From a bacterium (GTDB lineage: Bacteria; Krumholzibacteriota; Krumholzibacteriia; JACNKJ01): a stretch of 64,000 nt of DNA. The stretch's first letter is position 1. Each line of letters opens with the position of its first letter. The notes under the pieces were generated by a model. That model was given only the letters and a program-made list of their open reading frames with translations. It was not told the origin of the DNA and did no database searches. The translations under genes were made by a program, and so were the position numbers. The DNA lies in assembly GCA_024231955.1 (NCBI GenBank), contig JAAEPZ010000591.1:286453-350452 (forward strand), read 5' to 3'. Positions 25,618 through 34,656 of the stretch are shown one piece after another.

Positions 25618-26874
25618 TTAGTTCACTTCCATGCGGATCGGGGTTTTCAGGCCCGGATCGTAGTCACGAATTTCAATGCTTGTTTCCTGCGTCCACGGAT
25701 CGCCGAACTCGTCGAGCACGACGATGACCACGCGATACATGCCGCTGGGCACGAGACGACCCTGATCGTCGGCTCCGCCCCAGCTGTAGATCTCCGGCGG
25801 AGCTTTGTCGCCGGCGGCGCTGTGGCAGGGCCGGCCGTTGCCGTCGTAGATGACCAGTTCCCAACCAGAGGCGTTGCCGCGGAACTGGCTGGCGAGCTGC
25901 AGCTCCACCTTGTTCTGCTCACCGCTCGGGGAGAAGCGCGCGATGTCGGAGTTCATGCTGACACCGAGGGGCACCCCGAATCGCCATGTGAGGCTGGCGC
26001 GGTGGGAGAGACCGATATCGGAATCGGAGACCGAGTAATCGAATTGCCAGGCTCCGGAGCGATAACCACCACCGGCGGCATAACCGCTGCGCATGGTGTC
26101 CCATCCTGTCCGTAGCGCAAAGCCGGAGCCTAGCCTGTACTCGATACCGGTCTGAATGGCGAGCGGCGCGTCTCCGACGCGTACCATGTCGACTGCGGCC
26201 AGGATCCTGCCGCCAACCATATGCAGTGCGCCGCCCATCCGCATCATGAGCGGGAAAGTCTCGCTCTCCTGGAGGAGAGTGATCTCGGGCGCCAGCACAT
26301 TCTGCAGATGGATGCCCAGACTGACGTGGCGGTGAGGGCGGCTGAAGATGGAGAGGTCGAGGCCGCTGCCTGTTCCGTTGTAGATGTCGATCGACTGACT
26401 GATGTTGCGATAGGTGATCGCACCGCTCACTCTGCCGAACCGTTTGGCGAAGCTGATCTGCAATGCATTCTGACTCTCGCTGAATGTCTCGCTGAGATCC
26501 TCGAACAACGTCGCCCGTTCATAGCCGCCCGAATTGAGCAATGCGCCGGCCAGGCCCAGAGTCCCGAAACCGCCGAATGGTTGAACGAAGCCGATGTAAT
26601 CGAACCGCGTCTCATTGGACAATTCGGCGTGGAAGAAGATGAGTTCCGAACTACGCACCTGCTCCATACCGGCAGGGTTGTAGAAGAGCGAAGACGCATC
26701 GTCGGCCAGGCCGGTTCCCGCACCACCCATACCGAGACTGCGGGCGCTGGAACCGAAGCGGAGGAATGCACCCGGTTGTCCCCACGACTGCTCCTGAGCG
26801 ACAGCCGTAGAGGCCGCCAGGGAGGCGAGTGTGATGACACCGATGATTCCAAAGAGGATGTTGCGTTTCTTCAT
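25618..26874 (-). CDS. PorV-like outer-membrane barrel fused to a FlgD-like Ig domain
   Basis: 418 residues from the ATG at 26874, which follows GAGGG at 8 bases and begins MKKRNILFGIIGVITLASLA, a signal peptide. An ATG at 26892 overlaps the stop of the giant gene but lacks a ribosome site. PGAFLRFGSSARSLGMGG, DDASSLFYNPAGMEQ and later barrel strands are the PorV/UPF0164 signature (residues ~35-320). After DIARFSPSGEQNKVELQLAS the protein adds a FlgD-like Ig domain (~325-405: GWELVIYDGNGRP, YSWGGADDQGRLVPSGMYRV). PorV proteins normally end with the barrel, so the extra domain is unusual. It follows the giant gene directly and could export or hold it. Confidence 0.85.
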   Translation of the reverse strand: MKKRNILFGIIGVITLASLAASTAVAQEQSWGQPGAFLRFGSSARSLGMGGAGTGLADDASSLFYNPAGMEQVRSSELIFFHAELSNETRFDYIGFVQPFGGFGTLGLAGALLNSGGYERATLFEDLSETFSESQNALQISFAKRFGRVSGAITYRNISQSIDIYNGTGSGLDLSIFSRPHRHVSLGIHLQNVLAPEITLLQESETFPLMMRMGGALHMVGGRILAAVDMVRVGDAPLAIQTGIEYRLGSGFALRTGWDTMRSGYAAGGGYRSGAWQFDYSVSDSDIGLSHRASLTWRFGVPLGVSMNSDIARFSPSGEQNKVELQLASQFRGNASGWELVIYDGNGRPCHSAAGDKAPPEIYSWGGADDQGRLVPSGMYRVVIVVLDEFGDPWTQETSIEIRDYDPGLKTPIRMEVN

Positions 26875-26891
26875 TTTGCTTTCCCTCTTCA

Positions 26892-29800
26892 TTACTTGAT
26901 CACTGCGATTTTGCGTTTAAGTGTATCGTCGCCGGTACGGATGAGCAGTACGTAACCGCCGTTGCCGACCACACTGCCGTGGAGGTTGCGTCCGTCCCAG
27001 GGAACCTGGGCGACCACGCCACTCTCGGTCGCGACATCGGCATTCCAGACGGGATTGCCGAAGAGGTCGAATATCCTCAGCGAAGCCGTGCCGGATGCCT
27101 TGGCGCGGAACAGGATGATCGTCTCGTCCGTGCCGGCCCTGAACGGATTCGGCCGGTTGGTGACAGCCTTCTCGGACGCCAGGTTGCTGCCCAGCATGAT
27201 CGTGAAGACCTGGACATCCTCGAGATTGCCCTTGATATCCTCGCCGCGGAAGCTGAGCGTGTGCTGTCCGTAATCGGTAATGCCCAACTCGGCGAAGGAC
27301 AGCGAACCGTCGTAGATGGTCTCGGGCACGGCCTCGGAGCTGAGATCCAGCCCCCAGTAGATATGGTGCAGGCCGATGCGGCTCGCGCTGTTCAACGTGA
27401 AGCTGGTTTCCGGCGTGACCATGATGCCGTGGCCCGACGTGACATTCGAACCCTCGAGTTCGATGTCGGTGAGCGGGGGACCGATGACCTCGATTTCGGC
27501 GACCCGGTCGGGCAGACCATTGACGCTGATGCCGATGATGATGTCCTCGCGTCCGCCGGCAGGTACGGAGACCACGTTGCTGGTGGTTCCGAGGTTGCCG
27601 GTGAGGAGAGAGTCGGCGGCCAGCACGCCGTCGCCCGCAAGCACCGTGTACACCACGGGCTCGTTGATGACGAGGTTGCCGTAGAGGTCCTGCAGCGTGA
27701 CGAAGATCGTCGCCGACTGCGCCACTTCAAGAACATCATGGCTGACCTCGACCTGCATGTCCTGAGGTGCGCCGTGACCGATCTGGATCGGACTGGAGTA
27801 AACCAGCACGTCGCGATCGTCCTCGATCGCCAGGAAGATGGTCTCGGCTGCGGTGTAGGATTCGGGTATCGTCACCAGCCCGCCGCTGGTCGTACCGGAG
27901 GTGAGCGACAGGATCCCCTCGCCCAACTCGCCGGTGTTGTGGTTGTAGGCCGTGATCGTGAAGGAGCGATCGTCGCTGGTGACGAGTTGCCCCGTAGTCG
28001 TGTCGATCAGGCGCAGACTGATGTCGAAGGTGGAGGGCGGTCCGATTGTGGCCGTTGTCGGCACCGTGACCTCATAGGTGACATCCTCGGGCATCATCCT
28101 GATCACCGGGCTGAAGCTCTCGCGTCCCAGATCATCGGTGACTCTGATGATGATATCCTCGACGATGGGGTAGGTCTGCTCGTCAATCGACAACTCACCC
28201 GCCGCCAGTACCGCGCTGACGGAGCCCAGTTGACTGCGCGCCTGCTCATGATTGGGCGCGAGCGCGGTCAGGTACACTTCGTTGTTGGCCGCAGTGATCA
28301 GAGTGCCGTCATCCTTGACCAGGCGGATCGTCACACCGAAGAACGAGGGCGGTCCGGCCAATGCGGTCTCCGGCACCAGGATTTCGTAGCGCGCCTGGCC
28401 GACCGGAATGTCGACGGAGTGCGCCAGGATCTCCGTGCTGTCCTGATCCTCCGCGAAGATCGTGATGCCGCCCTGATCATGGAGGATGACCTCGTAGTCG
28501 CCGATGCCGCCGATCAGAGGCGCACCCTGATTGACGGGATTGGTGCCGTTGATGCTGCCATCGGAGCTGGTCAGGACAACGTGGCCCGCGGCGAAGGTGT
28601 CGATGAGGTTCCAGTACTGATCGGTCGCACGGATCTGCATCATGAACGGCACTTCAGCCTGCTGCAGAACCGGCTCCCCGACCTTGCCCGTCGCCGAGGA
28701 GACGCCCGGTACCGGTGTCTCTCCGGGCGCTACCAGCTGCAGACGCTTGTAGCCGTCGGGCAACATCGTAATCGTGGGGGAGATCCCGACCACGCCCCGC
28801 TCATCGCTGATCCGCAGGTAGATATTCTCGGCGGTGGTGTAGGTCTGATTGAAGCTGCAGATACCCTCTCTGAGGACGCTGCTGCCGATGCTCCATTCGC
28901 CGGTGCCGATGAGCCCCGTCGAACCCGAGCAGATCTCGACGCTGAATACGGTGTCCTGGCTGGCGACGACATGGCCGGTGGCCAGATCGAGCAGCTGCAC
29001 GGCGACCGGGAAGGAGGAGGGACCTCCGACGATGGCCGTATCGGGCACGGCGATCTCGTAGATGAGGCCACCCGCCTGCATGGCGAGGATATCGGTGTAG
29101 CCGACCCGACCGACCTCGTCCATGACGCGCAGGATAATCGGCTCCACGCGATCATATTGCTGACCGTTGATCACACGCACCCCTGCCGCCAGCGTCTCCT
29201 CGGTGATGCCCAGGTTGCCGGCAGCCAGCGAGAAGTCGGTGTTCAGCGCGCTGATGCTGATGCTGTGATTCGTCTCGGGAGCGGGTTCTCCCGTCACCGG
29301 GTCGATCATCTCGACGATCATCTGGAATCCCGGATAGCCCGTATGCGGCTCGGGGTCGACCGTGATGTCATACTGGTACCCGGGGTTGACCGGGAGGGAG
29401 ACCGTCTGTCCCGGAGGGTCGGGATTATCGGCGTCCCAGACGCTCAGGTCGACCTGCCCCTCGCTTTCGACATAGAGCTGGAAGGTGCGGCGACCGTTGA
29501 CGAAGGGGAGATCCATCTCCTCGGGATTACCCTCGCCGATCGAGTTGTCGGTGGCGCTGAAGTGGATCGCCCCCGTTGTCGTTTCGTCGACAAGATTCCA
29601 GAACTGGTCGACGGCCCGCACCGTAACCGGGAATGTGATCCGGCTGCGCTGCGTGTCGGGTGTTCCCGACTTGCCCGTTTCCAGGAAAGCCTCCTGCCCC
29701 GGACGAATCTCTTCACCGGGCACGAGCAACTGCAGTCGCTTGTAGCCGTCGGCGACGATCGTGAAGATCGCGCTGTTGCCGCTGAGCTCCTGCTCGTCCT

Positions 29801-32800
29801 CGATATGGATGTAGATGTTCTCGGCCTTGCTGTAGCTCTGATTGAAAACGCAGTAGCCGTTTTCGAGACTCGCTTCGGCGATGGCCGCCATGCCGAGGCC
29901 GATGGCGCCATCGGCGGCGGACCAGACCGTGACGTCCAGCGTGCGGTCGCTGTCGATACGCGTGCCGGTGTCGGTGTCGCGCAATTCGCAGATCACCGGG
30001 AATATGGCCGGCGGACCGGCAATGGTCTGCGCCGTATCGGGCACACTCACATGGTATTCGAGGCCATTGGCCAGCATGTGGATGGTTTGGCTGAAGGCCT
30101 GTCGTCCCGCATCATCGCTGACGCGGATGATGAGATCCTCAACCGTGTCGTAAGCCTGTGCGGGCAGCGTGATGACGCCCTCGCTCAAGGTCGCCTGGCT
30201 CACCCAGAGAATGCTTGTCGCCGGGTCGAGATTGCTCTTGAACGCCGTCAGCGTGACGGAGTTGTTGGCCGCCGTCTCGGGCGCTCCGAGAGAGTCGACA
30301 AGGCTGACGCTCATCGAAAATGTCTGCGGCGGACCGACCCAGGCGCTGTCGGGAACGCTGATGATATACTGCGAACCCTGCAGCAGGTTGATGGTGATGG
30401 CCTGGGGCAGGATATCCAGATTGTCCACCGCCCTGGCTTCGACGACAACCGAACCGCTGGCTGTGAGGAAGATCGGGAAGGTGATCTGACCGGCCGACAG
30501 GTTCTGCCCCTGATTGGCGGGGTTGCCGTCACCGAGGGCGTCGTCGCTGCTGGTCAGGACGATATGTTCATCGTTGTTGTTGACCAGATTCCAGTAGGAA
30601 TCGACGCTTCGCACCTCGAAGGGGAACTGCAGGCTTGTGGTCTGCAGATCGGGCGATCCCAGCTTGCCGTCACTTTCATAGCCGCCGGGATTGGGTGTTT
30701 CACCCGGGGCAATTGCCTGCAGCCGAATGAAGGGGCCCGGTTCCACCTCGACGACACTGGTGTCGGTGTTGTCGGGCAGGGTGATGTCCTCGGCGTCCAG
30801 CGTCTGGCTGCCGGCAGTGCGGAAGAACAGCTCGGCAATCGAACTGCCGTCCGGCGGGAGAACGACCGGGTTGGCGCTGGTCACTTCGCTGTAGCCGCTG
30901 CTGGTGAGCATGACCGTGGGCTGCTCAGCCACCTGGTTGTACCAGGTGTCGACGGCGATGATCTCGGCGTTGACGGTTACGCCCGCCTCAACGGGGTAGG
31001 GCACACCGACCTTGCCGGGCGCGAGGCCCGGAGTGTAGGTCTCGCCGGGGAGAATGAGCAGCAGGTCCGCATAACTCGCGGCGGAGATGTTGAAGGCGTT
31101 GCTGATGCCTGTGCGCGAGTACTCGTCGTCGGTGATCGTGATGGTCACGTCCTCACCCGCACGGAATATCTGCACGCTGCCGCGCCAGATGCCCTGTTCG
31201 CTGCCGGGCCAGGTGCCGCCGTCGGCGAAGTCGCAGGTGGTGGGCGTCAGGATACCCGTGCCATGGTTCGCGGTGAAAACCGCTGTGGCGTCGAAGTCCG
31301 GGATGTGGTTACCGAACTGATCGCGCGCAACGATCGTGAGGTCGTTGAGCAACTGGCCGGCGACGATGTCGGGGATCGGCGTCAGCGGATCATTGGGGGT
31401 CGGGTTACTGCGGCTGTTGATGCCGATGGTGAAGTGGTCGATGACTCCGGCCTGCAGGGGCACGGCTGAGAATGCCTCGTTCGCGTAGTTGTCCTCGACC
31501 TGCACGGTTTGGAAATTCGGCTCGGCCAGGGTGCGCAGCGTGACATTATAGTTGCCGCTGGGGGTCGAGAGAACCTGTCCGGCGGAGGGAAGATCCGCGG
31601 CGCCGTCGGTGCTGCTGAAGTTCATGGTCAGGGGCAGGGACGGGTCGCTCTCATTCACCGGATTCCAGTAGGCGTCCGTGGCGACCACACCGACCTGAAA
31701 CTGGATGCCCGCATCCTGGAAATCGGGTGCGCCCGATTTGCCGTCATCCTCGATGGAATCGAAGATGCCGGGCACCAGCGTCTCACCCGGGGCCACGACG
31801 GCCAGACGATCAAAGGCGGCGGGGGCGATCTGGATCTGGTCGCTGGTGCCGACGATGCTCTGTGAGCTGGTGACTGTGAGACTCCTGTTGCCGTAGGTGC
31901 GGAATATCACCTGGATCGGCGTGGCGTTGGTGACCGTGAAGTTGTTGTCCGGGGAGGCCGGAATCTCGAAGTAGCCGTTGTAGCTGGAGGCGCCGACGAA
32001 GTAACTGCCGCCGACCATGTTGAAATACTCATCCACGGGGCGGACCATGATGGGGGTGACCAGATCGCCGGCTGTCGCCGGGTTGGGCGTACCCAGGTTA
32101 CCGGTGAATCCAGGAGTGGAGAGACCCGGGGCGTAGGTCTGCCCCGGCAGCGTGATCAGAAAATCGGCAAGCGGTCCCGGGTTGACCTTGAAGGCGCCGC
32201 TGGTCGATGACGCGCTGCCGCCGCTGTCGCAGATCAGGTGGCAGGAGAAGAAGCGCATCGTTACCTGGATATCCGTATCCAATTGGCCTTCGACGAACGT
32301 ATTCGATCTGCTGAGGATGTAGTTTTCGCTTTCGTCCGCACCGTATTTCACGCGCAGAGAAACGTCGCCGTTGAAGGGGTAGAGGTTGTCGTAGAAATCG
32401 CGGGCGGTGATCTGGACATCGAAGGGTTGGGTGGTGACCTGCACCTCCAGAGTGTCCCAGAGCACGTAGTTGAATTCGAAGTAGTCGAGACTGCGCGCGG
32501 CGACATCGGTCAGGCTGTTGCTGATGTCGCTGATGTTGCCGGAAGCCTCGGCGCTGACTTGTTGCTGTCCGGCGCTGATCAGAGTCATATCCAGGTTGCT
32601 GAGGATATTGCTCGTGAGCTGGGTCGATCCCGGCAGCACCACGGCGGCGTGGAGGTCGGTAGTGGAGAAATCGACGGTGACGGGCAGCGCCGGATCGGTA
32701 TCGCGAACCGGGTTCCAGTACTGATCAACGCCGTAGACCGTGGATTCGAAAGGGATGCCGGCGAGTTGATCGGTGGGCGTGCCGGTCTTGCCGGGAGGTA

Positions 32801-33596
32801 CGCCGGGTGTGAGCGTCTCACCGGGGAGCAGGAGAATCACACCGTTGAGGGTGCCGGGCCAGAGAGGGGTGATCACGGCGGAGCCGGTGGCATAAGTGAG
32901 CTGGCCGGTATAGATGCGGCTGCCGATCACGGTGAGGATATTCTGCCAGTTGAAGTCGTCGGTGCCCAGGAAGGTGATATCCACCGTCGCTGTGCCCAGA
33001 TTGAAGTCGGTCCCCTGGACGAGTTGGGTCGGCCCGACGCTCATGTGTCCGATTGATGCGGAGAGGGTGACATCATCGGCGAAGTTGCCGATGGCGATGC
33101 CGAACTCGTCGACCGCGGTGACCATGACGGAGATGTTCTGCCCAACCCACTTGTCCCCCGAGGGGACGCTGATGTTGAAGTGGTCGACGAAGGGGTAGCA
33201 GTTGATCCATTCATAACCCTTGGGAGCGGTGATGTCATCAACCGCGCGCGCCTCGAGCTGGATACTGGTGCCGGCGGCGTTGAAGACCAGGTTGTCGAAC
33301 TGGATTTCGCCATTGACGATGTATTTCTCGGGGGGCAGTGTGCTGTCGTGATTGGTGAAGAGCTCGAAGAGCAGGGCGTTGATGCTGGTATCCACGGTGC
33401 CATCGCCGTTCATGGTGCGGACACGTACGCTGAAGCCCTGACCCAGGGTAACCGCCGGGTTATCCTCGACGACCGGTGCATCGATGACCGTCAATTCCGT
33501 ATAATCCCAGGCAAGAGACGGCACTGCCACGAGCGTGACAAGGAGCAGGGCCAAAATACTTGCACTCAGGGTGTGAGTTAGAGGTCGGAGCGGCAT
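26892..33596 (-). CDS. Giant surface protein of repeated Ig-like modules with FlgD-like C-terminal domain
   Basis: 2234 residues from the ATG at 33596, with GGAGG 6 bases upstream; an ATG 15 bases earlier contains that site. A signal peptide (about residues 1-30) precedes almost only beta-sandwich modules. Seven modules open with a PGET/PGQT motif (PGETxxPG...GKxGxP...AVDxYWNxV) at residues ~258, 483, 602, 850, 964, 1292 and 1623. From ~964 a super-repeat of about 330 residues occurs three times: one PGET module then two modules opening YxxxVPDTA...GPPxxF. The end (NRPNPFRAGTDETI...KRKIAVIK, ~2145-2234) is a FlgD-like domain. No catalytic motif is seen. Role is probably adhesin, surface fibre or matrix (inference). 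It is the first gene of the TonB/ExbB run. Confidence 0.85.
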   Translation of the reverse strand: MPLRPLTHTLSASILALLLVTLVAVPSLAWDYTELTVIDAPVVEDNPAVTLGQGFSVRVRTMNGDGTVDTSINALLFELFTNHDSTLPPEKYIVNGEIQFDNLVFNAAGTSIQLEARAVDDITAPKGYEWINCYPFVDHFNISVPSGDKWVGQNISVMVTAVDEFGIAIGNFADDVTLSASIGHMSVGPTQLVQGTDFNLGTATVDITFLGTDDFNWQNILTVIGSRIYTGQLTYATGSAVITPLWPGTLNGVILLLPGETLTPGVPPGKTGTPTDQLAGIPFESTVYGVDQYWNPVRDTDPALPVTVDFSTTDLHAAVVLPGSTQLTSNILSNLDMTLISAGQQQVSAEASGNISDISNSLTDVAARSLDYFEFNYVLWDTLEVQVTTQPFDVQITARDFYDNLYPFNGDVSLRVKYGADESENYILSRSNTFVEGQLDTDIQVTMRFFSCHLICDSGGSASSTSGAFKVNPGPLADFLITLPGQTYAPGLSTPGFTGNLGTPNPATAGDLVTPIMVRPVDEYFNMVGGSYFVGASSYNGYFEIPASPDNNFTVTNATPIQVIFRTYGNRSLTVTSSQSIVGTSDQIQIAPAAFDRLAVVAPGETLVPGIFDSIEDDGKSGAPDFQDAGIQFQVGVVATDAYWNPVNESDPSLPLTMNFSSTDGAADLPSAGQVLSTPSGNYNVTLRTLAEPNFQTVQVEDNYANEAFSAVPLQAGVIDHFTIGINSRSNPTPNDPLTPIPDIVAGQLLNDLTIVARDQFGNHIPDFDATAVFTANHGTGILTPTTCDFADGGTWPGSEQGIWRGSVQIFRAGEDVTITITDDEYSRTGISNAFNISAASYADLLLILPGETYTPGLAPGKVGVPYPVEAGVTVNAEIIAVDTWYNQVAEQPTVMLTSSGYSEVTSANPVVLPPDGSSIAELFFRTAGSQTLDAEDITLPDNTDTSVVEVEPGPFIRLQAIAPGETPNPGGYESDGKLGSPDLQTTSLQFPFEVRSVDSYWNLVNNNDEHIVLTSSDDALGDGNPANQGQNLSAGQITFPIFLTASGSVVVEARAVDNLDILPQAITINLLQGSQYIISVPDSAWVGPPQTFSMSVSLVDSLGAPETAANNSVTLTAFKSNLDPATSILWVSQATLSEGVITLPAQAYDTVEDLIIRVSDDAGRQAFSQTIHMLANGLEYHVSVPDTAQTIAGPPAIFPVICELRDTDTGTRIDSDRTLDVTVWSAADGAIGLGMAAIAEASLENGYCVFNQSYSKAENIYIHIEDEQELSGNSAIFTIVADGYKRLQLLVPGEEIRPGQEAFLETGKSGTPDTQRSRITFPVTVRAVDQFWNLVDETTTGAIHFSATDNSIGEGNPEEMDLPFVNGRRTFQLYVESEGQVDLSVWDADNPDPPGQTVSLPVNPGYQYDITVDPEPHTGYPGFQMIVEMIDPVTGEPAPETNHSISISALNTDFSLAAGNLGITEETLAAGVRVINGQQYDRVEPIILRVMDEVGRVGYTDILAMQAGGLIYEIAVPDTAIVGGPSSFPVAVQLLDLATGHVVASQDTVFSVEICSGSTGLIGTGEWSIGSSVLREGICSFNQTYTTAENIYLRISDERGVVGISPTITMLPDGYKRLQLVAPGETPVPGVSSATGKVGEPVLQQAEVPFMMQIRATDQYWNLIDTFAAGHVVLTSSDGSINGTNPVNQGAPLIGGIGDYEVILHDQGGITIFAEDQDSTEILAHSVDIPVGQARYEILVPETALAGPPSFFGVTIRLVKDDGTLITAANNEVYLTALAPNHEQARSQLGSVSAVLAAGELSIDEQTYPIVEDIIIRVTDDLGRESFSPVIRMMPEDVTYEVTVPTTATIGPPSTFDISLRLIDTTTGQLVTSDDRSFTITAYNHNTGELGEGILSLTSGTTSGGLVTIPESYTAAETIFLAIEDDRDVLVYSSPIQIGHGAPQDMQVEVSHDVLEVAQSATIFVTLQDLYGNLVINEPVVYTVLAGDGVLAADSLLTGNLGTTSNVVSVPAGGREDIIIGISVNGLPDRVAEIEVIGPPLTDIELEGSNVTSGHGIMVTPETSFTLNSASRIGLHHIYWGLDLSSEAVPETIYDGSLSFAELGITDYGQHTLSFRGEDIKGNLEDVQVFTIMLGSNLASEKAVTNRPNPFRAGTDETIILFRAKASGTASLRIFDLFGNPVWNADVATESGVVAQVPWDGRNLHGSVVGNGGYVLLIRTGDDTLKRKIAVIK
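27760..30730 (-). repeat. Three tandem ~330-residue super-repeats within the giant gene
   Basis: PGE motifs at about 30705, 29720 and 28728 are spaced 985 and 992 bases apart, and each is followed by two modules beginning YIISVPDSA/YHVSVPDTA, YDITVDPEP/YEIAVPDTA and YEILVPETA/YEVTVPTTA. The two modules alternate in their ends: the first has EDLIIRVSDDAGR-like, the second ENIYIHIEDE-like text. The copies have clearly diverged in protein sequence, so they are old duplications. Confidence 0.7.
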
Positions 33597-33926
33597 TGCG
33601 GGCCTCCACATTAATCTCTGGTTAAACGAATCGAGGTCTGATTTGCTGTCTCGGGGGTTGTTCCGAATCTCTGGGGGGAGTTATGAACAACCTGGTTGTC
33701 AAGCCGATGGAACGGTTGCACGCTGACCGCAAGCCCCATACCACCGGTTATCGTGTCGGAGTTCAATTGCACGATGGAGCCAGACCCGTGTCATGATGGC
33801 ACGGGCCTTCTTGTTGTGGGTTGTGGGGAGAGGATCAGCCAGTATCAGAATTCTCTATTTGCACTGTCGTTTTAGAATCTGCTTACGCAGAGGGCTCTGA
33901 GATGGATGTGCTCCGGATGCTTCGGC
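33597..33926. other. Non-coding gap upstream of the giant-protein operon
   Basis: 330 bases without a credible gene between PAP2 and the giant gene, both on the minus strand. It should hold the promoter of the eight-gene operon. A perfect TTGACA (minus strand, 33702-33697) is present, but no matching -10 lies at normal spacing. A small hairpin CCCGTG/CACGGG occupies 33785-33805. Nothing else was recognised. Confidence 0.5.
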
Positions 33927-34553
33927 TCAATTATCCCGGAGCTGTTCGGCTTTGCCGTCCATCTGCGGGATCGGATCGTACTTATGTGTCACGACGGGGA
34001 CGCCTCCGACCCTGGGAGGCAGCCGACGGATCAGGAATTCCAGGCTGAGGGCCAGCCCTCCGCCGAGGAGAAATCCCACAAGAACATCCAGAGGATAGTG
34101 AACCCCGACATGGATTCGGCTATAGGCGACCAGCACCGGCAGCAGGAGCACGAGCGGCCACAGTCGCTTGCGGATGACGCCAAGGGTCAGGAAGATGCCG
34201 GCAGCGCCCATGTTCATGGCGTGAGAGCTGGGGAAACTGTATGCGGGGCCGCAATTCACCAGAAGGCGCAAGCCCTCCAGGTCGGCTCGACAGGGGCGGA
34301 GACGCTGGAAGATCTCCTTGAGCACATGGCTGCAGAGAGAATCGCTGACCGCGATGAGGAGAACCAGCCACAGGGCGCGACGACGCCAGCGGGGACCACA
34401 GGCCAGAAGCAGCAGAAGCCAGAGAATGATCATGGGGACACGGAGGGAATGGTCGTTCGTGATGAAAACGAAGAAGCTGTCGAGCCAGGCTGGTGACTGG
34501 TGGCCATTGAGTAGAGCGAACAGTTTTCTGTCCAGTGCCAACAGGCTTTCCAT
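33927..34553 (-). CDS. PAP2-superfamily membrane phosphatase
   Basis: 208 residues from the ATG at 34553 (GGAG 5 bases upstream). All three parts of the acid phosphatase signature are present: KEIFQRLRP (residues ~79-87), PSSHAMN (~108-114) and SRIHVGVHYPLD (~145-156). The five or six membrane helices fit a lipid phosphatase such as undecaprenyl- or phosphatidylglycerol-phosphate phosphatases of this family; the exact substrate cannot be read. It lies about 100 bases downstream of the receiver-HDOD gene. Its ribosome site is inside a hairpin. Confidence 0.92.
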   Translation of the reverse strand: MESLLALDRKLFALLNGHQSPAWLDSFFVFITNDHSLRVPMIILWLLLLLACGPRWRRRALWLVLLIAVSDSLCSHVLKEIFQRLRPCRADLEGLRLLVNCGPAYSFPSSHAMNMGAAGIFLTLGVIRKRLWPLVLLLPVLVAYSRIHVGVHYPLDVLVGFLLGGGLALSLEFLIRRLPPRVGGVPVVTHKYDPIPQMDGKAEQLRDN

Positions 34554-34556
34554 CAC

Positions 34557-34583
34557 GGCTCCAATCCGTTGGGGGTTGGAGCC
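34557..34583 (-). promoter_or_regulatory. Hairpin covering the PAP2 ribosome site
   Basis: GGCTCCAA, an 11-base loop, TTGGAGCC forms an 8-bp stem. On the minus-strand transcript the 3' arm contains TTGGAG, the only Shine-Dalgarno candidate, ending just before GTGATG. The hairpin could lower translation of the phosphatase, or act as a weak terminator for the gene upstream; no T run follows. Confidence 0.4.
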
Positions 34584-34656
34584 TACAATAGAGCCATCAG
34601 CGCAGGGACTCCAGCACTAAACTGATAATCCCGGGATGATATGGTCGAGGTGCTTG

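Noticed and set aside
22602..25727. 1041-codon open frame on the plus strand opposite the TPR gene
   Set aside because: It mirrors the TPR gene exactly. Long antisense frames are common in GC-rich genes with strong codon bias, and its text has no domain, signal peptide or ribosome site.
26979..31469. 1496-codon open frame on the plus strand opposite the giant gene
   Set aside because: The minus frame has a signal peptide, repeat modules and a FlgD-like end; the plus frame is low-information text rich in Asp, Arg and Val.
33674..33702. Consensus TTGACA on the minus strand as promoter of the giant-protein operon
   Set aside because: The position 17 bases downstream reads as a C-rich tract with no -10-like hexamer, so the match is incomplete.
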